Shown: in pieces, positions 43,598 to 51,813 of the stretch
Layout of the letters: the number at the start of each line of letters is the position of its first letter
How positions within the stretch are numbered: the stretch's first letter is position 1
From: Sphingomonas sp. IC081
GTDB lineage: Bacteria; Pseudomonadota; Alphaproteobacteria; Sphingomonadales; Sphingomonadaceae
Length of the DNA: 64,000 bases
Assembly: GCF_006874585.1 (NCBI RefSeq)
Contig: NZ_CP029763.1
Span: forward strand, 62,001-126,000
Reading direction: 5' to 3'
The notes under the pieces: generated by a model
Seen by the model: only the letters and a program-made list of their open reading frames with translations
Told to the model about the DNA's origin: nothing
Databases searched by the model: none
Made by a program: the position numbers and the translations under genes

Positions 43598-44350
43598 ATG
43601 TTCGATCCCGCCGCCCGTCACCACAAGGCTCTCGACGCCCGCTCCATCACCACGATCGCGGATGCGCTCACCGCTCTCAACGCCGCAGTCGCGGATTGCG
43701 AGAGAACACGGCACCCGATCGATCGGGATCCCGCCGTCCTCCTGCTTGCCCGTCATCTCGGCTGCCTCGCCCTCGAGGACCATCCAGACCATGCCGCCTT
43801 GCGCACCGGCTGCATGGAAGCCGTTTCCGCTATCGGCAAAACGCCGATACTGATTACTCTGGCCAGACGCGGCATCTCATATGACGCTGGCGCCAAAACC
43901 ACTTTCCACGCCGAAGGACGCAAGGCTGTCAAACGCCTTGCAGCCGCCCTCGGCCTCGTCCGCGGAGACCATGAAGTGCGATCCTGCCAGGGCGGCATCG
44001 CCGTGTCAGGTGAAATCATCCTTCATTCCGATCACATTTACGTCCAGCTCTCCATCGGCCTGATCGGACGAGCGCATGACGTGATGTTCCGCCGCGTCGA
44101 GGGACGAAGCGACTATACGGGCGGCCCCAACCACTGGGCTTCGATCGACGAACTACTCGACCCGAACGCCTCGCCGCGCGCATCCGCCGCGAACTCCAGC
44201 TCGACGGCAGCGCCGATCTCGCCGCCTGACGCGCCGCGTTACTCGGCACCCCGATCATTTCAGGAGAACCGACATGCGTATCAGCCATCTCCAGGCACTC
44301 GCCGATATCGTCCTTGGCGACCCCGAAGCGCTCGCACTCGCCTACTATGA
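43598..44350 (+). CDS. Hypothetical protein with probable C-terminal frameshift
   Basis: 250 residues as read, from ATG 43598 behind GAAGGAG. Up to residue 188 (ASIDELLDP) the protein looks normal. After that it becomes Ser/Pro/Arg-rich and overlaps the next gene by 77 bases. One extra C in the run at 44161-44163 would instead give LLDPERLAARIRRELQLDG and a stop at 44227-44229, a sensible end 44 bases before the next start. The last 62 residues are therefore probably an artefact of a one-base deletion. No family recognised. Confidence 0.6.
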   Translation: MFDPAARHHKALDARSITTIADALTALNAAVADCERTRHPIDRDPAVLLLARHLGCLALEDHPDHAALRTGCMEAVSAIGKTPILITLARRGISYDAGAKTTFHAEGRKAVKRLAAALGLVRGDHEVRSCQGGIAVSGEIILHSDHIYVQLSIGLIGRAHDVMFRRVEGRSDYTGGPNHWASIDELLDPNASPRASAANSSSTAAPISPPDAPRYSAPRSFQENRHAYQPSPGTRRYRPWRPRSARTRLL

Positions 44351-44624
44351 AACCATCACCGGCGCCGAGCCGGTGTTCGAAAGCGATGCGGCGCGCGGCC
44401 GCTTCGCCGTCGCGCTCAAGGCGGTCGGCATAGCGACCGACGCTGCGCGTTTTCAGGCTGCCTTTGCGAAACTGCAACAGACTGCCGGGCAGAAGGACAA
44501 GCCGCATGAACCCGTCTGCCGTGACTGTGGAAGCACCGATCTGACACGCGACGCCCTTGCGGCCTGGGATGCCGATGCCCAGCAATGGGTATTGAGCGCG
44601 ATCTACGAGTCCACAGCCTGCTAA
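44274..44624 (+). CDS. Zinc-knuckle protein truncated by in-frame TAA
   Basis: 116 residues. It has a first CxxC (VCRDCGS, about 81-87) and a final Cys directly before TAA at 44622. The frame continues after TAA with TCEAESDDLCRW to a TGA at 44709-44711 that overlaps the next ATG as ATGA. Restoring the codon would give C-x-T-C, the second half of a zinc knuckle, and a 145-residue product coupled to the next gene. Most likely a nonsense mutation; UAA readthrough is the alternative. The last visible residues (WVLSAIYESTAC) fit this family. Confidence 0.65.
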   Translation: MRISHLQALADIVLGDPEALALAYYETITGAEPVFESDAARGRFAVALKAVGIATDAARFQAAFAKLQQTAGQKDKPHEPVCRDCGSTDLTRDALAAWDADAQQWVLSAIYESTAC

Positions 44625-44707
44625 ACCTGCGAAGCCGAAAGCGACGACCTTTGCCGCTGGCAACCACTTGCCGCCCGCTCCGCTGAACCACCATCGCAGG
44701 CATCGCA

Positions 44708-45817
44708 ATGACCGCCGCTTCCGGGCCGCCAGTGATCGTCGCCTGGGGAGCAGGGGTCGATTCCACCGCCATGATCCTCGAAATGGCCAGCCGGCGCGAG
44801 CGCATCGACATGGTGCTGATCGCGCAAATGCCCGAAAAGCCCGAAACACAGGCGTTCATTCCGGCATTCCGGCAATGGATGGACGATCACGACGTACCCA
44901 ATGAAATCGTCGCCAACCGGCCGCGCCGCTTCGGCGCCTCCCCGGCCTATTACGACCTCCTCGAGGCGTGTCTCGTGAACGGCGCTCTTCCATCGATAGC
45001 TTTCGGGCGGGGAACCTGCAGCCTCCGCTGGAAAGTCAGCCCACAGGATAGCTGGACCAAATCCTGGCCCCCGGCACAGCAGGCCTGGGCGACCAATCAG
45101 AAAGTGACCCGCCTCATCGGCTTCGACAGCAGCTCGCGTGACAGCAGGCGCTATGCCCACGCCGAAGGATATTCCAGCACCCTTTACACCTATCGCTACC
45201 CATTGCGTGAATGGGGCTGGGGCCGCGACGCCTGCAACGAACGTATCCGACAAGCCGGGTTCGAGGTGCCGGCCAGCTCGTGCTTCTTTTGCACGGGCAT
45301 GCAGTGCAACGAGGTCCGTGCGCTCCCCGCCGCCTGCCTGAGACTCATCGTCCTGATGGAAGCCCGCGCGAAACCGCGTCTGCGATCCTGCGAGGGACTG
45401 TGGCGCTCGACCACCAAGGGCTTGCGCGGCCGTGAGGCACGGCCTGGATCGATGACCCAGTTCATTCGCGACGAAAAGCTGCTCCACGCTCACGAAATCG
45501 ACTGGATCGCCGGCGAGGCAAACGCGCACCTCGCCGTATTTCTCAGACGCGCCGCCGCGCTTCCTCTCGAACAGCGCCCCACCATGCGCAGCTGGATCGA
45601 CAGGTTCATCGCCCACGAGGTTCGCGCATACGACCCGCAACGCGAACAACAGGAGGGTGAAGGAAAATGTCAGGCTGAGCCGTGTCGGCTACTCCCGATC
45701 CCACCACCCCGGGCACGGAAGACAAGTCTTGATTCCTCCGCCCGCCGACCCGGCGAGGAGCGAAGGGGGAGGGGAGTGTCGGGCCGCGAAAAAGCGACCC
45801 CGACACATGGAGACTGA
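44708..45817 (+). CDS. PP-loop (PAPS reductase-like) protein
   Basis: 369 residues. The N-terminal VAWGAGVDSTAMILEM is an adenine-nucleotide alpha-hydrolase PP-loop, here with GAG in place of the usual SGG. LIAQMPEKPETQ and the Cys pair CFFCTGMQC (about 197-205) follow. Such proteins include PAPS reductases and DndC-type sulfur-transfer enzymes of DNA phosphorothioation; no other dnd genes are present. The last 45 residues are Arg/Pro-rich and read through the repeat at 45744-45783, so the original stop may be lost. Coupled to the truncated zinc-knuckle gene upstream. Confidence 0.7.
   Translation: MTAASGPPVIVAWGAGVDSTAMILEMASRRERIDMVLIAQMPEKPETQAFIPAFRQWMDDHDVPNEIVANRPRRFGASPAYYDLLEACLVNGALPSIAFGRGTCSLRWKVSPQDSWTKSWPPAQQAWATNQKVTRLIGFDSSSRDSRRYAHAEGYSSTLYTYRYPLREWGWGRDACNERIRQAGFEVPASSCFFCTGMQCNEVRALPAACLRLIVLMEARAKPRLRSCEGLWRSTTKGLRGREARPGSMTQFIRDEKLLHAHEIDWIAGEANAHLAVFLRRAAALPLEQRPTMRSWIDRFIAHEVRAYDPQREQQEGEGKCQAEPCRLLPIPPPRARKTSLDSSARRPGEERRGRGVSGREKATPTHGD
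45744..45783 (+). repeat. REP-like repeat: G-rich purine tract
   Basis: CCGACCCGGCGAGGAGCGAA then GGGGGAGGGGAGTGTCGGG, about 38 bases before ATG 45821 and within the 3' end of the preceding reading frame. CCGAC/GTCGG ends can pair. Confidence 0.6.
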
Positions 45818-45820
45818 CCA

Positions 45821-46312
45821 ATGGCGACACAGAAGATGAACATCGGCCCCGTGCCCTACGACGAAGCCTGCGCCCAGCTCGGCTCGACACCCGACTTCGC
45901 CGAAGTTGCCCGCGCAGAGTGCCGTGCCTATCGCGCGGCGCTTATCGCCCATTACGGATGCCCGCCCGAAGGGGCTGAACTGAGCATCATCGGTTCGCCT
46001 CACGACTTCGGGACATATTACGAAGTCTATGTCGTCTACGACGCTGAGATCAGCGCCGCACTCGACTATGCCCTGATCGTTGAACTGGGCCTCGCCCGCT
46101 GGGAAGAGGCGGATTTTCCCGCCCCGTTCACCTATGGTGATCGCTCCAGCATCGTCGAACGCCATTTCGAGAGCACCACGCAGCTCGTTGCCGCCGTCAT
46201 CGCCAAGTTCGATGCCGCCGGCCCGGAAAAAGGCGAAGCGCGCGAACGGCTCGCCCAAACATGGCCCGATGCGGCGGCTATCGCCGCATCGCCTGCCAAC
46301 ACCACTGACTGA
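45821..46312 (+). CDS. Hypothetical protein
   Basis: 163 residues, start ATG 45821. Mixed alpha-beta composition with YYEVYVVYDAEISAALDYAL in the middle. No family recognised. It stands between the PP-loop gene and a minus-strand gene that converges on it. Confidence 0.6.
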   Translation: MATQKMNIGPVPYDEACAQLGSTPDFAEVARAECRAYRAALIAHYGCPPEGAELSIIGSPHDFGTYYEVYVVYDAEISAALDYALIVELGLARWEEADFPAPFTYGDRSSIVERHFESTTQLVAAVIAKFDAAGPEKGEARERLAQTWPDAAAIAASPANTTD

Positions 46313-46339
46313 GGTTCGAACGCCGACCGGGGTCGCTTC

Positions 46340-46726
46340 TCAATTGTCGCGTCGCGGCCCCGGCTCGGCCACGCTCCCGCAGTCCCGGATAATCGCAGCC
46401 CAGCGGTCGAGCAGCAGCGCCGCTCCCATGTCATGGCGCGCGATATCCAGGCCACGGGTTTCCATTTCTAGTGCAATCGCCTTGACGCAGCGCGCGCTTT
46501 CCTCGCGGACCGCACGTTCACTGATCGCCGCCATCACCCCAATCGCATGAGCGATGGCATCGCCCGGCAACGCATTACCCCCGCTTTTGTCGCCGCTGCA
46601 CGGTTCCGCATCCAGTAGCGCCAGCACCGATCTCAAATGATAGGTCGCAGCTGCATCGCTCGCGATGTCGGGGATCCCTAGCGCTTCGCGCACCAACTCC
46701 CGCGCAGCCTCGCGATCCTGTCCCAT
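46340..46726 (-). CDS. Hypothetical protein, minus strand
   Basis: 128 residues from ATG 46726 (MGQDREAARELV); the frame stays open to an ATG at 46912, but that extra N-terminus is Cys/Arg-rich and unlike the rest. Helical and Ala-rich, with VGVMAAISERAVREESARCVKA-type segments. Opposite to the surrounding plus-strand genes and convergent with 45821-46312. No family recognised; reality moderately likely. Confidence 0.45.
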   Translation of the reverse strand: MGQDREAARELVREALGIPDIASDAAATYHLRSVLALLDAEPCSGDKSGGNALPGDAIAHAIGVMAAISERAVREESARCVKAIALEMETRGLDIARHDMGAALLLDRWAAIIRDCGSVAEPGPRRDN

Positions 46727-46912
46727 GGTCACCACCGGATCCTTTGGGATACCCAAACATGCACAGCGTTCTACTTCCTCTATCTCAGCACCATCTCGCA
46801 AACAGCCGGTAGCGACCGCCCAACTATGGACGTCGCCAGCCCGAAACCGGACATTGGAAACCTGAAAAGAAGCAATCAGGCGCGAACACCTTTGGGCCTG
46901 GGCCTTGGACAT

Positions 46913-47208
46913 ACGTGTCCGCTGCCCGGTAACCGAAGCTGCCGGCTTGCTTCTTTAGGAAGGTTTCCACGCCTTCACCCGCGTCTCCGCGAGCTGTTTC
47001 AAACTATGGCAAAGTCGCTGGAAATACAATCGAACATTGCACCCTCCGATCGCCTGCGGCGGCGAGACGGGGAAAAGAGCTGAGGGGGAGGTGCATCGTT
47101 GAGAGCGCTCGTCCGGCTCGTTGCCGCATTAGCCACGTCGCCCCGCACGACAGGCTACCGGCCCCTCTAATCCCTTCCCGACGAAACATTGGTGCAGGAG
47201 ACACCACC
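46913..47208. other. Gene-free gap with REP-like repeat
   Basis: No convincing gene. The only structure I see is the G-rich repeat at 47051-47092 and the leader of the gene at 47209. Confidence 0.5.
47051..47092 (+). repeat. REP-like repeat: hairpin plus G-rich purine tract
   Basis: CGCCTGCGGCG hairpin followed by AGACGGGGAAAAGAGCTGAG and GGGGAGG. It lies farther upstream (about 115 bases) of its gene at 47209 than other copies. Confidence 0.5.
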
Positions 47209-47685
47209 ATGGTGATTAGCTTTCACTTCGGCGCAGCCGGCCACCCCGTCAGCTGGACCCTCTATGGGGTCTATGGGACTGCCTATGGCGTGGCGCTTGC
47301 CGCTGCGCGCACCTGGCATGCTCGCATGCTCGAAGAACGACAAACCAAAACGCCGCCGGGCGGACAGTTCGTAATTGCCGTCTATGGGGACTCAGTCGTC
47401 CGATCCGACCTCTTGTTCGAGGCCGATTATTTTCGCCACCATCAGGAGCCCGACGACTGCTCGTGGCTGTGCCAGTTCCAGGGATTTCCCCTCGCAATCC
47501 CCGAACAGGCCAAGCAGGTCGCAACCGAGGAACTGCGGCGACGCCTCATCGACATCGGATTCCTGATCCCTCGCGCCGAATGGGAAACCCGATACCCGGA
47601 GCAGGCCGACCTCTCGCGCCAGTTTCGCGCTCTCATGCAGCGCGATTGCTCTTCACCTTCCAACGATAGGAGTAGCCTGACATGA
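47209..47685 (+). CDS. Hypothetical protein
   Basis: 158 residues with CAGGAGACACC before ATG 47209. The first third is aromatic and Ala-rich (WTLYGVYGTAYGVALAAART); the middle carries WLCQFQGFPLAIPEQ. No signal peptide or membrane segment is convincing. No family recognised. Coupled by ATGA to the next gene. Confidence 0.6.
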   Translation: MVISFHFGAAGHPVSWTLYGVYGTAYGVALAAARTWHARMLEERQTKTPPGGQFVIAVYGDSVVRSDLLFEADYFRHHQEPDDCSWLCQFQGFPLAIPEQAKQVATEELRRRLIDIGFLIPRAEWETRYPEQADLSRQFRALMQRDCSSPSNDRSSLT

Positions 47686-47987
47686 GCCGATACGAACCCA
47701 AAGCGCATGCAGATGCCGTCCGCAGGCATGGGCCGCTGACTATTGGCATTGGCTGGGACGCCCCCCTCAACACCTTTTTCGCGGCCGTCCATAGAGACAA
47801 CGACAATGTCGACGACGAGCATCGCGAGATTCTCTGGGTCGGGACGTCTTACGGCGAGATTGCGGACCCGAAGACTGTCATCGACGCCATCGATCCCTTC
47901 GCGGATGTCGACGCCGACCTGGCCGCAACCCTTCACGCCGATCGGCTCCGGGAAGGCCACCGTCCGCGCTCGCCGTGGATCCGCTGA
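47682..47987 (+). CDS. Small hypothetical protein
   Basis: 101 residues starting inside the preceding stop codon. Conserved-looking core IGIGWDAPLNTFFAAVHRD then REILWVGTSYGEI. No family recognised; likely one translational unit with the upstream gene. Confidence 0.6.
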   Translation: MSRYEPKAHADAVRRHGPLTIGIGWDAPLNTFFAAVHRDNDNVDDEHREILWVGTSYGEIADPKTVIDAIDPFADVDADLAATLHADRLREGHRPRSPWIR

Positions 47988-48012
47988 AACTTCATGACCA
48001 CAGGGCGCGTTC

Positions 48013-48050
48013 GCGCCCGCCGGCAGGTGAGGGGGAGACGAGGCTGCGGG
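48013..48050 (+). repeat. REP-like repeat: hairpin plus G-rich purine tract
   Basis: CGCCCGCCGGCAGGTGAGGG then GGAGACGAGGCTGCGGG, 32 bases before ATG 48082. Confidence 0.5.
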
Positions 48051-48081
48051 CTGCGATGATGCGGCTGCAAAGGAAACCGCG

Positions 48082-48429
48082 ATGACCACAACCGCTCTGA
48101 CAGAGCCTGCCCCGACAATCCCGCTGGGCCCCGGACGCTCGCGCCTACTGACGCATGCTGAGCGGGCCAACCCGATCCTTCAGCTCCCCGCGATGCACCG
48201 GCTCCGAGCCCTTGATCCCGACGTGCAAGCCTGCTTGCGCGACCTGTTGCTCGATCTTCAGTGCGATGCCCGCTTGCGGGCAATGGCCAGCTGGGACGCG
48301 CACAAGCCGCCCATGGCCGCCTACTGGGCCGCGGTGGGCGTCTATTCCGGTCATATAGCCCGCCTGCTTCGTCGAAACGGAAAATCGGATGGCCGGCACC
48401 AACCAGATTTGTTCGGGAAGGCCGTATAG
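48082..48429 (+). CDS. Hypothetical protein
   Basis: 115 residues, AAGGAAACC before ATG 48082. Helical with LDPDVQACLRDLLLDLQCDAR and a short basic tail ending HQPDLFGKAV. No family recognised. The next small gene begins one base after its stop. Confidence 0.55.
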   Translation: MTTTALTEPAPTIPLGPGRSRLLTHAERANPILQLPAMHRLRALDPDVQACLRDLLLDLQCDARLRAMASWDAHKPPMAAYWAAVGVYSGHIARLLRRNGKSDGRHQPDLFGKAV

Positions 48430-48430
48430 C

Positions 48431-48607
48431 ATGTCGTGCGAACCAGGCGCCCGCGCGACAGTGACCCCACGTCCACCGGAATGGGATGATCCGCCCGGTT
48501 ACGACCACAAGCTTGGCCGGATCCGCACGCCGAGCGACGACTTCTACGACCACAGATTGCTTGTCCTCCAGCGCATCCGCCAATCCCTCGCCACATCGAG
48601 GAAATGA
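48431..48607 (+). CDS. Very small hypothetical protein
   Basis: 58 residues, ATG 48431 one base after the preceding stop (TAGCATG). Contains PPEWDDPPGYDHKLGRI and a helical end. No family recognised; adjacency argues for coupling, length for caution. Confidence 0.4.
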   Translation: MSCEPGARATVTPRPPEWDDPPGYDHKLGRIRTPSDDFYDHRLLVLQRIRQSLATSRK

Positions 48608-48679
48608 TCACCTGCGCGCCCCGGGCCCGCTTGTCGGCCACAGCGATCACATCATCACCGCCACATGAACGGAGACATC

Positions 48680-49213
48680 ATGCCCGAACCCATCACCGCC
48701 CAGACCGCTACTTCATCGGCACCCGCAGACGTCGGCGTCCCGCATATTTTCCTCGATTGCGACGGCGTCCTCGCCGATTTCGACACGTATGCCCACTTCT
48801 ATTTCGGCATGCATCCGCGCGACGCGGAGGCCGAACTCGGCTCCAAACGCTTCTGGAAGATGCTCGAAGCCAAGGGCAACTTCTATCGCGATCTCCCACT
48901 GATGCACGACGCGCGAACCCTGTTCGACGCCGTTTCCCATCTCAAGCCCACGATCCTGACCGGGTGTCCCCGCGGCAACTGGGCAGAAGCCCAGAAGATC
49001 GCATGGGCACAGGCCCATTTCCCCGATGTTCCCATCATCACCTGCCGCAGTGCCGACAAGCGGGATCACGCCAGCCCAGGCGATGTGCTGATCGACGACT
49101 GGCCGCAATATCGTCACCGCTGGATCGAAATGGGCGGCGTTTTCATCAGCCATTATGACGCGGAATCGTCGCTGGCGGCATTATGGGCTCATTGTCCGGC
49201 GCTACGTCCATGA
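48680..49213 (+). CDS. HAD-superfamily phosphatase, 5'-nucleotidase-like
   Basis: 177 residues from ATG 48680 behind GGAGACATC. The HAD motif I is FLDCDGVLADFD (about 25-36), with the nucleophile Asp and the acid/base Asp two residues on. Motif II is ILTGCPRG, and motif IV DVLIDDW near 135-141. Size and motif I resemble 5'(3')-deoxyribonucleotidases. It probably dephosphorylates a nucleotide or small phosphoester in the cytoplasm. Ends ATGA-coupled to the next small gene. Confidence 0.75.
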   Translation: MPEPITAQTATSSAPADVGVPHIFLDCDGVLADFDTYAHFYFGMHPRDAEAELGSKRFWKMLEAKGNFYRDLPLMHDARTLFDAVSHLKPTILTGCPRGNWAEAQKIAWAQAHFPDVPIITCRSADKRDHASPGDVLIDDWPQYRHRWIEMGGVFISHYDAESSLAALWAHCPALRP

Positions 49214-49371
49214 CCTTTGAAAAGATGCTCCTTCACGAGCTGTTGCTCTCCATGTCCGCCAAAGCGAATCGGTTCGAAAGGCTGGCGGCCGCATCCGGTT
49301 ACAATTCGATCGTGCTACGACGCGCATCGGTTGACTCGCCCAGCGACATCGCTGACGATCCCGTTCCATGA
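49210..49371 (+). CDS. Very small hypothetical protein
   Basis: 53 residues, ATGA overlap with the HAD gene and a four-base overlap with the next gene (49368), so position strongly suggests it is translated. LLHELLLSMSAKANRFERL is probably one helix. No family recognised. Confidence 0.5.
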   Translation: MTFEKMLLHELLLSMSAKANRFERLAAASGYNSIVLRRASVDSPSDIADDPVP

Positions 49372-49697
49372 ACGTCGCACCCATGATCCATCCTGAAGTT
49401 CGGCAAGCGGTGGCGCGATTGTTTGACCTCGCACAAAGCGACACCGGCCAGGCACGCCGGGTCGCGGATTTTCTCATGGCGTGGTGGAATGCGACGGATC
49501 TTGGCGGCTTCGACCTCGCCGACCTCTTTTCACTCGACCGTGCCGTCGCCGCCGACATGGCCACCGTCTTCGCCTTCCTCGGCAGCCACCCCGGCGGGAT
49601 CTATGCGGACGCCTTCGATCTCGAAGACGCGATGAAAGGCCTTATCGCGCTCTGGCGACCTGACATGATCACAGAAGAGCACGCCGGCAACGCCTGA
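49368..49697 (+). CDS. DUF7673-like protein
   Basis: 109 residues. The stretch RLFDLAQSDTGQARRVADFL, then AWWNATDLGGFDLADLF and LDRAVAADMATVFAFL, matches a small plasmid family I recall as DUF7673. Function unknown. Overlaps the preceding small gene by four bases and ends the coupled set beginning at 48680. Confidence 0.65.
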   Translation: MNVAPMIHPEVRQAVARLFDLAQSDTGQARRVADFLMAWWNATDLGGFDLADLFSLDRAVAADMATVFAFLGSHPGGIYADAFDLEDAMKGLIALWRPDMITEEHAGNA

Positions 49698-50033
49698 TCG
49701 CACCGCAGCTCCAAACGGCGCACCGCGCCTGCCCGCGCTCCGCACGGCATACTGAACGCCTTCGACCCATCGGGTCATTTCGGTGATTGATAGACACCCG
49801 AATCGTCGTGACGGTCGCGTGACGATCGAACGCGCAACCTTGCGCTGATCGACCGCGCCACTTCGTAATCCCACCCGTGATGGTCCCATCCGGGCACCCC
49901 ATGCCAACCCGCCGGTCCCGAAGGGACCGACGGCCGCAAATTGCGGACCTGCGCAAACGAAAACACGCGCACGAAATCCGGGTTTCTCGCCTCTCATTTT
50001 ACCGGAAATCGCGCTCATCCCGGAGACTCATCC
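49698..50033. other. Gene-free leader with two palindromes
   Basis: Non-coding gap before the multi-HTH gene. It contains CGGTCCC-GAA-GGGACCG (49913-49929) and CCGCAAATTGCGG (49934-49946), five bases apart, and two CGTGACG direct repeats near 49805-49825. These may be operators of the HTH protein downstream. Confidence 0.45.
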
Positions 50034-51239
50034 ATGGCCCTTCGCAAAGCCGCGCGCTGGTCAGCGCGCGAACTCGCCCTGTTGCGCGCCCACTATCCGA
50101 CCGAAGGGAGCGGTGTCGCCGCCCGGCTGCCGGGGCGCAGTCGCCACGCGATCCAGGTCAAGGCGCACAAGCTAGGGCTGGAGACCACCCACCGCGGTCC
50201 CGCACCCGCCACCCGGCTTCAGGGCGCTTCGCTCGACGAGGCAATCCGGCTGCGCGAAATCGACAAACTTTCGTTCGCCGCAATCGGGAGACACTTCGGG
50301 GTATGCGAAGCGAGCGCCTGCAACGCCGTAACGATCGCCCTTTGCGAGCGGCGCGGTTATCGTCCCGCCGAGCGAGACGGGCGCGGCTGCCTTGCGCCCG
50401 CCGGCATTGATCGGCTGCGTTACGCGCTCAAGAAAGGCATGAAGGGCATCGAAATCCAACTGCGCCTTGGCGTTTCGGCCGCATGCGTCTCCGAGCAGCG
50501 GCGGCGCTACAACCGCGAGTTGCTGGCCCGCGGCAAAGCTCCACTCCCGCCGCCCGGCGGCGGTGAGGCCTATTCGGGCGTCAAATTGACCTCAGCGCAG
50601 CGCAAAGCGGTCGAAGCGCTGTTCATGGAAGGGTTCGGAACCGCCAAGGTCTCCGAGCGGAGCGGCGTTTCCAAAACCAGCTGTATCCGGATCCGTGCCC
50701 GCCTCGTGCGGCGCCTGCACCGCAAGGGCCAGTCCCTGCCCGGATGTGACGCGGCCGGCGTTCGGCATATTCATGTCGAAAGCGCACGGTTCGTCACCGA
50801 CGAACAGCGGCTATTGCTGCGGGAGATGTTGCTCGACCGCATACCTGTCCGGCGTGCCGCCCGCGATCTCGCGATCGGGGGCTCCACTGCCTATCGCATC
50901 CGCGACGAACTTGCCGCCGAGCTCTCCCGTGCAGGGCGCACGCTTCCCACACCCATGCTTCCCGGACGCGGCCGATCGCACGCCACGCCCAATCCGTTCT
51001 GGCCCCCGGCAAACCCCAAAGAGATATTCGCCTTCCGCCGTCTACTCCAGACAATGGGCTTTACAGAGGCCAAGGACCATTGGCGGGAGATACGACGCGA
51101 GGCCCGAAGGGCCGAGCGCGCCCAAAATACCTACAGGTCATTCAGCTTCGACGAACAGCTTGCGAGGGTCGCCGCGGGCGAAGTCGGTATTACCGGCGCT
51201 TTCGTGCGCCACCATCTCCAACCGTTGATCACCTCATAA
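50034..51239 (+). CDS. Multi-helix-turn-helix DNA-binding protein
   Basis: 401 residues from ATG 50034 behind CGGAGAC. The N-terminus has a SANT/Myb-like unit (ARWSARELALLRAHYPTEGS, about 7-26, then RSRHAIQVKAHKLGL). At least three further HTH-like units follow: KLSFAAIGRHFGVCEASACNA, GIEIQLRLGVSAACVSEQ, and FGTAKVSERSGVSKTS. It is basic throughout. This tandem-HTH build suggests recognition of a long or repeated DNA site, perhaps the palindromes upstream. No close family recognised. Confidence 0.65.
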   Translation: MALRKAARWSARELALLRAHYPTEGSGVAARLPGRSRHAIQVKAHKLGLETTHRGPAPATRLQGASLDEAIRLREIDKLSFAAIGRHFGVCEASACNAVTIALCERRGYRPAERDGRGCLAPAGIDRLRYALKKGMKGIEIQLRLGVSAACVSEQRRRYNRELLARGKAPLPPPGGGEAYSGVKLTSAQRKAVEALFMEGFGTAKVSERSGVSKTSCIRIRARLVRRLHRKGQSLPGCDAAGVRHIHVESARFVTDEQRLLLREMLLDRIPVRRAARDLAIGGSTAYRIRDELAAELSRAGRTLPTPMLPGRGRSHATPNPFWPPANPKEIFAFRRLLQTMGFTEAKDHWREIRREARRAERAQNTYRSFSFDEQLARVAAGEVGITGAFVRHHLQPLITS

Positions 51240-51786
51240 AAATCATTCTCGCCTGATGCCGTGTAGCATCCGGGCATTGCCATGGCTTCGATCCCTATGC
51301 CGAGCAGATCGACGCAATCGACGCCATTCCCCTTCATTGCCGGACCAGCTCATATTGACCTCATCCTCGCTGATGGCGAACTGAGGGTTGATGAGGGCGA
51401 AGGTGCGGAATCGTCCGGGACTGCTTTTGGGGCGAGCGGAGATAGAAAAGATAGGAAAGGAGGGGGGGGCGTCACCCGATCTGCGATCGGGCCGGGCTCT
51501 ATTGCGCTAGGCTCCCACGGCCGCTGCGCGGCCGCGCTCACCAAGCTCCACGGAACCTCGTCCTTCGGCCGAGTTTCCGCCCCTTCGGGGTCACGATCCC
51601 TGACGTGGCCGGCTTCGCCGCCTGACCAGACGGCCCTGGCGGGCCAGCGTCATTTGCCAGACCGGACGGTTCGAGGGCGAACCGCCCGGTATCTGCCTCG
51701 CACCAGGTCGTTCATCGCACCCTGCGCCACCCCCGCCAGTGTCCCGGCGTTGCAGACCCCCCCAGCGGGGTCGGCGGCAAAGGGGA

Positions 51787-51813
51787 ATCGGCCGCAAGCG
51801 GCCGATATTTTTG
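51787..51813 (+). terminator. Terminator-like hairpin in the hairpin block
   Basis: Nine-bp perfect stem (ATCGGCCGC/GCGGCCGAT) followed by ATTTTTG. Plus-strand orientation; it could end the multi-HTH transcript. Confidence 0.45.

Noticed and set aside
46727..46912. N-terminal extension of the minus-strand gene at 46340
   Set aside because: Open but with different composition and no good start; the shorter form is preferred.
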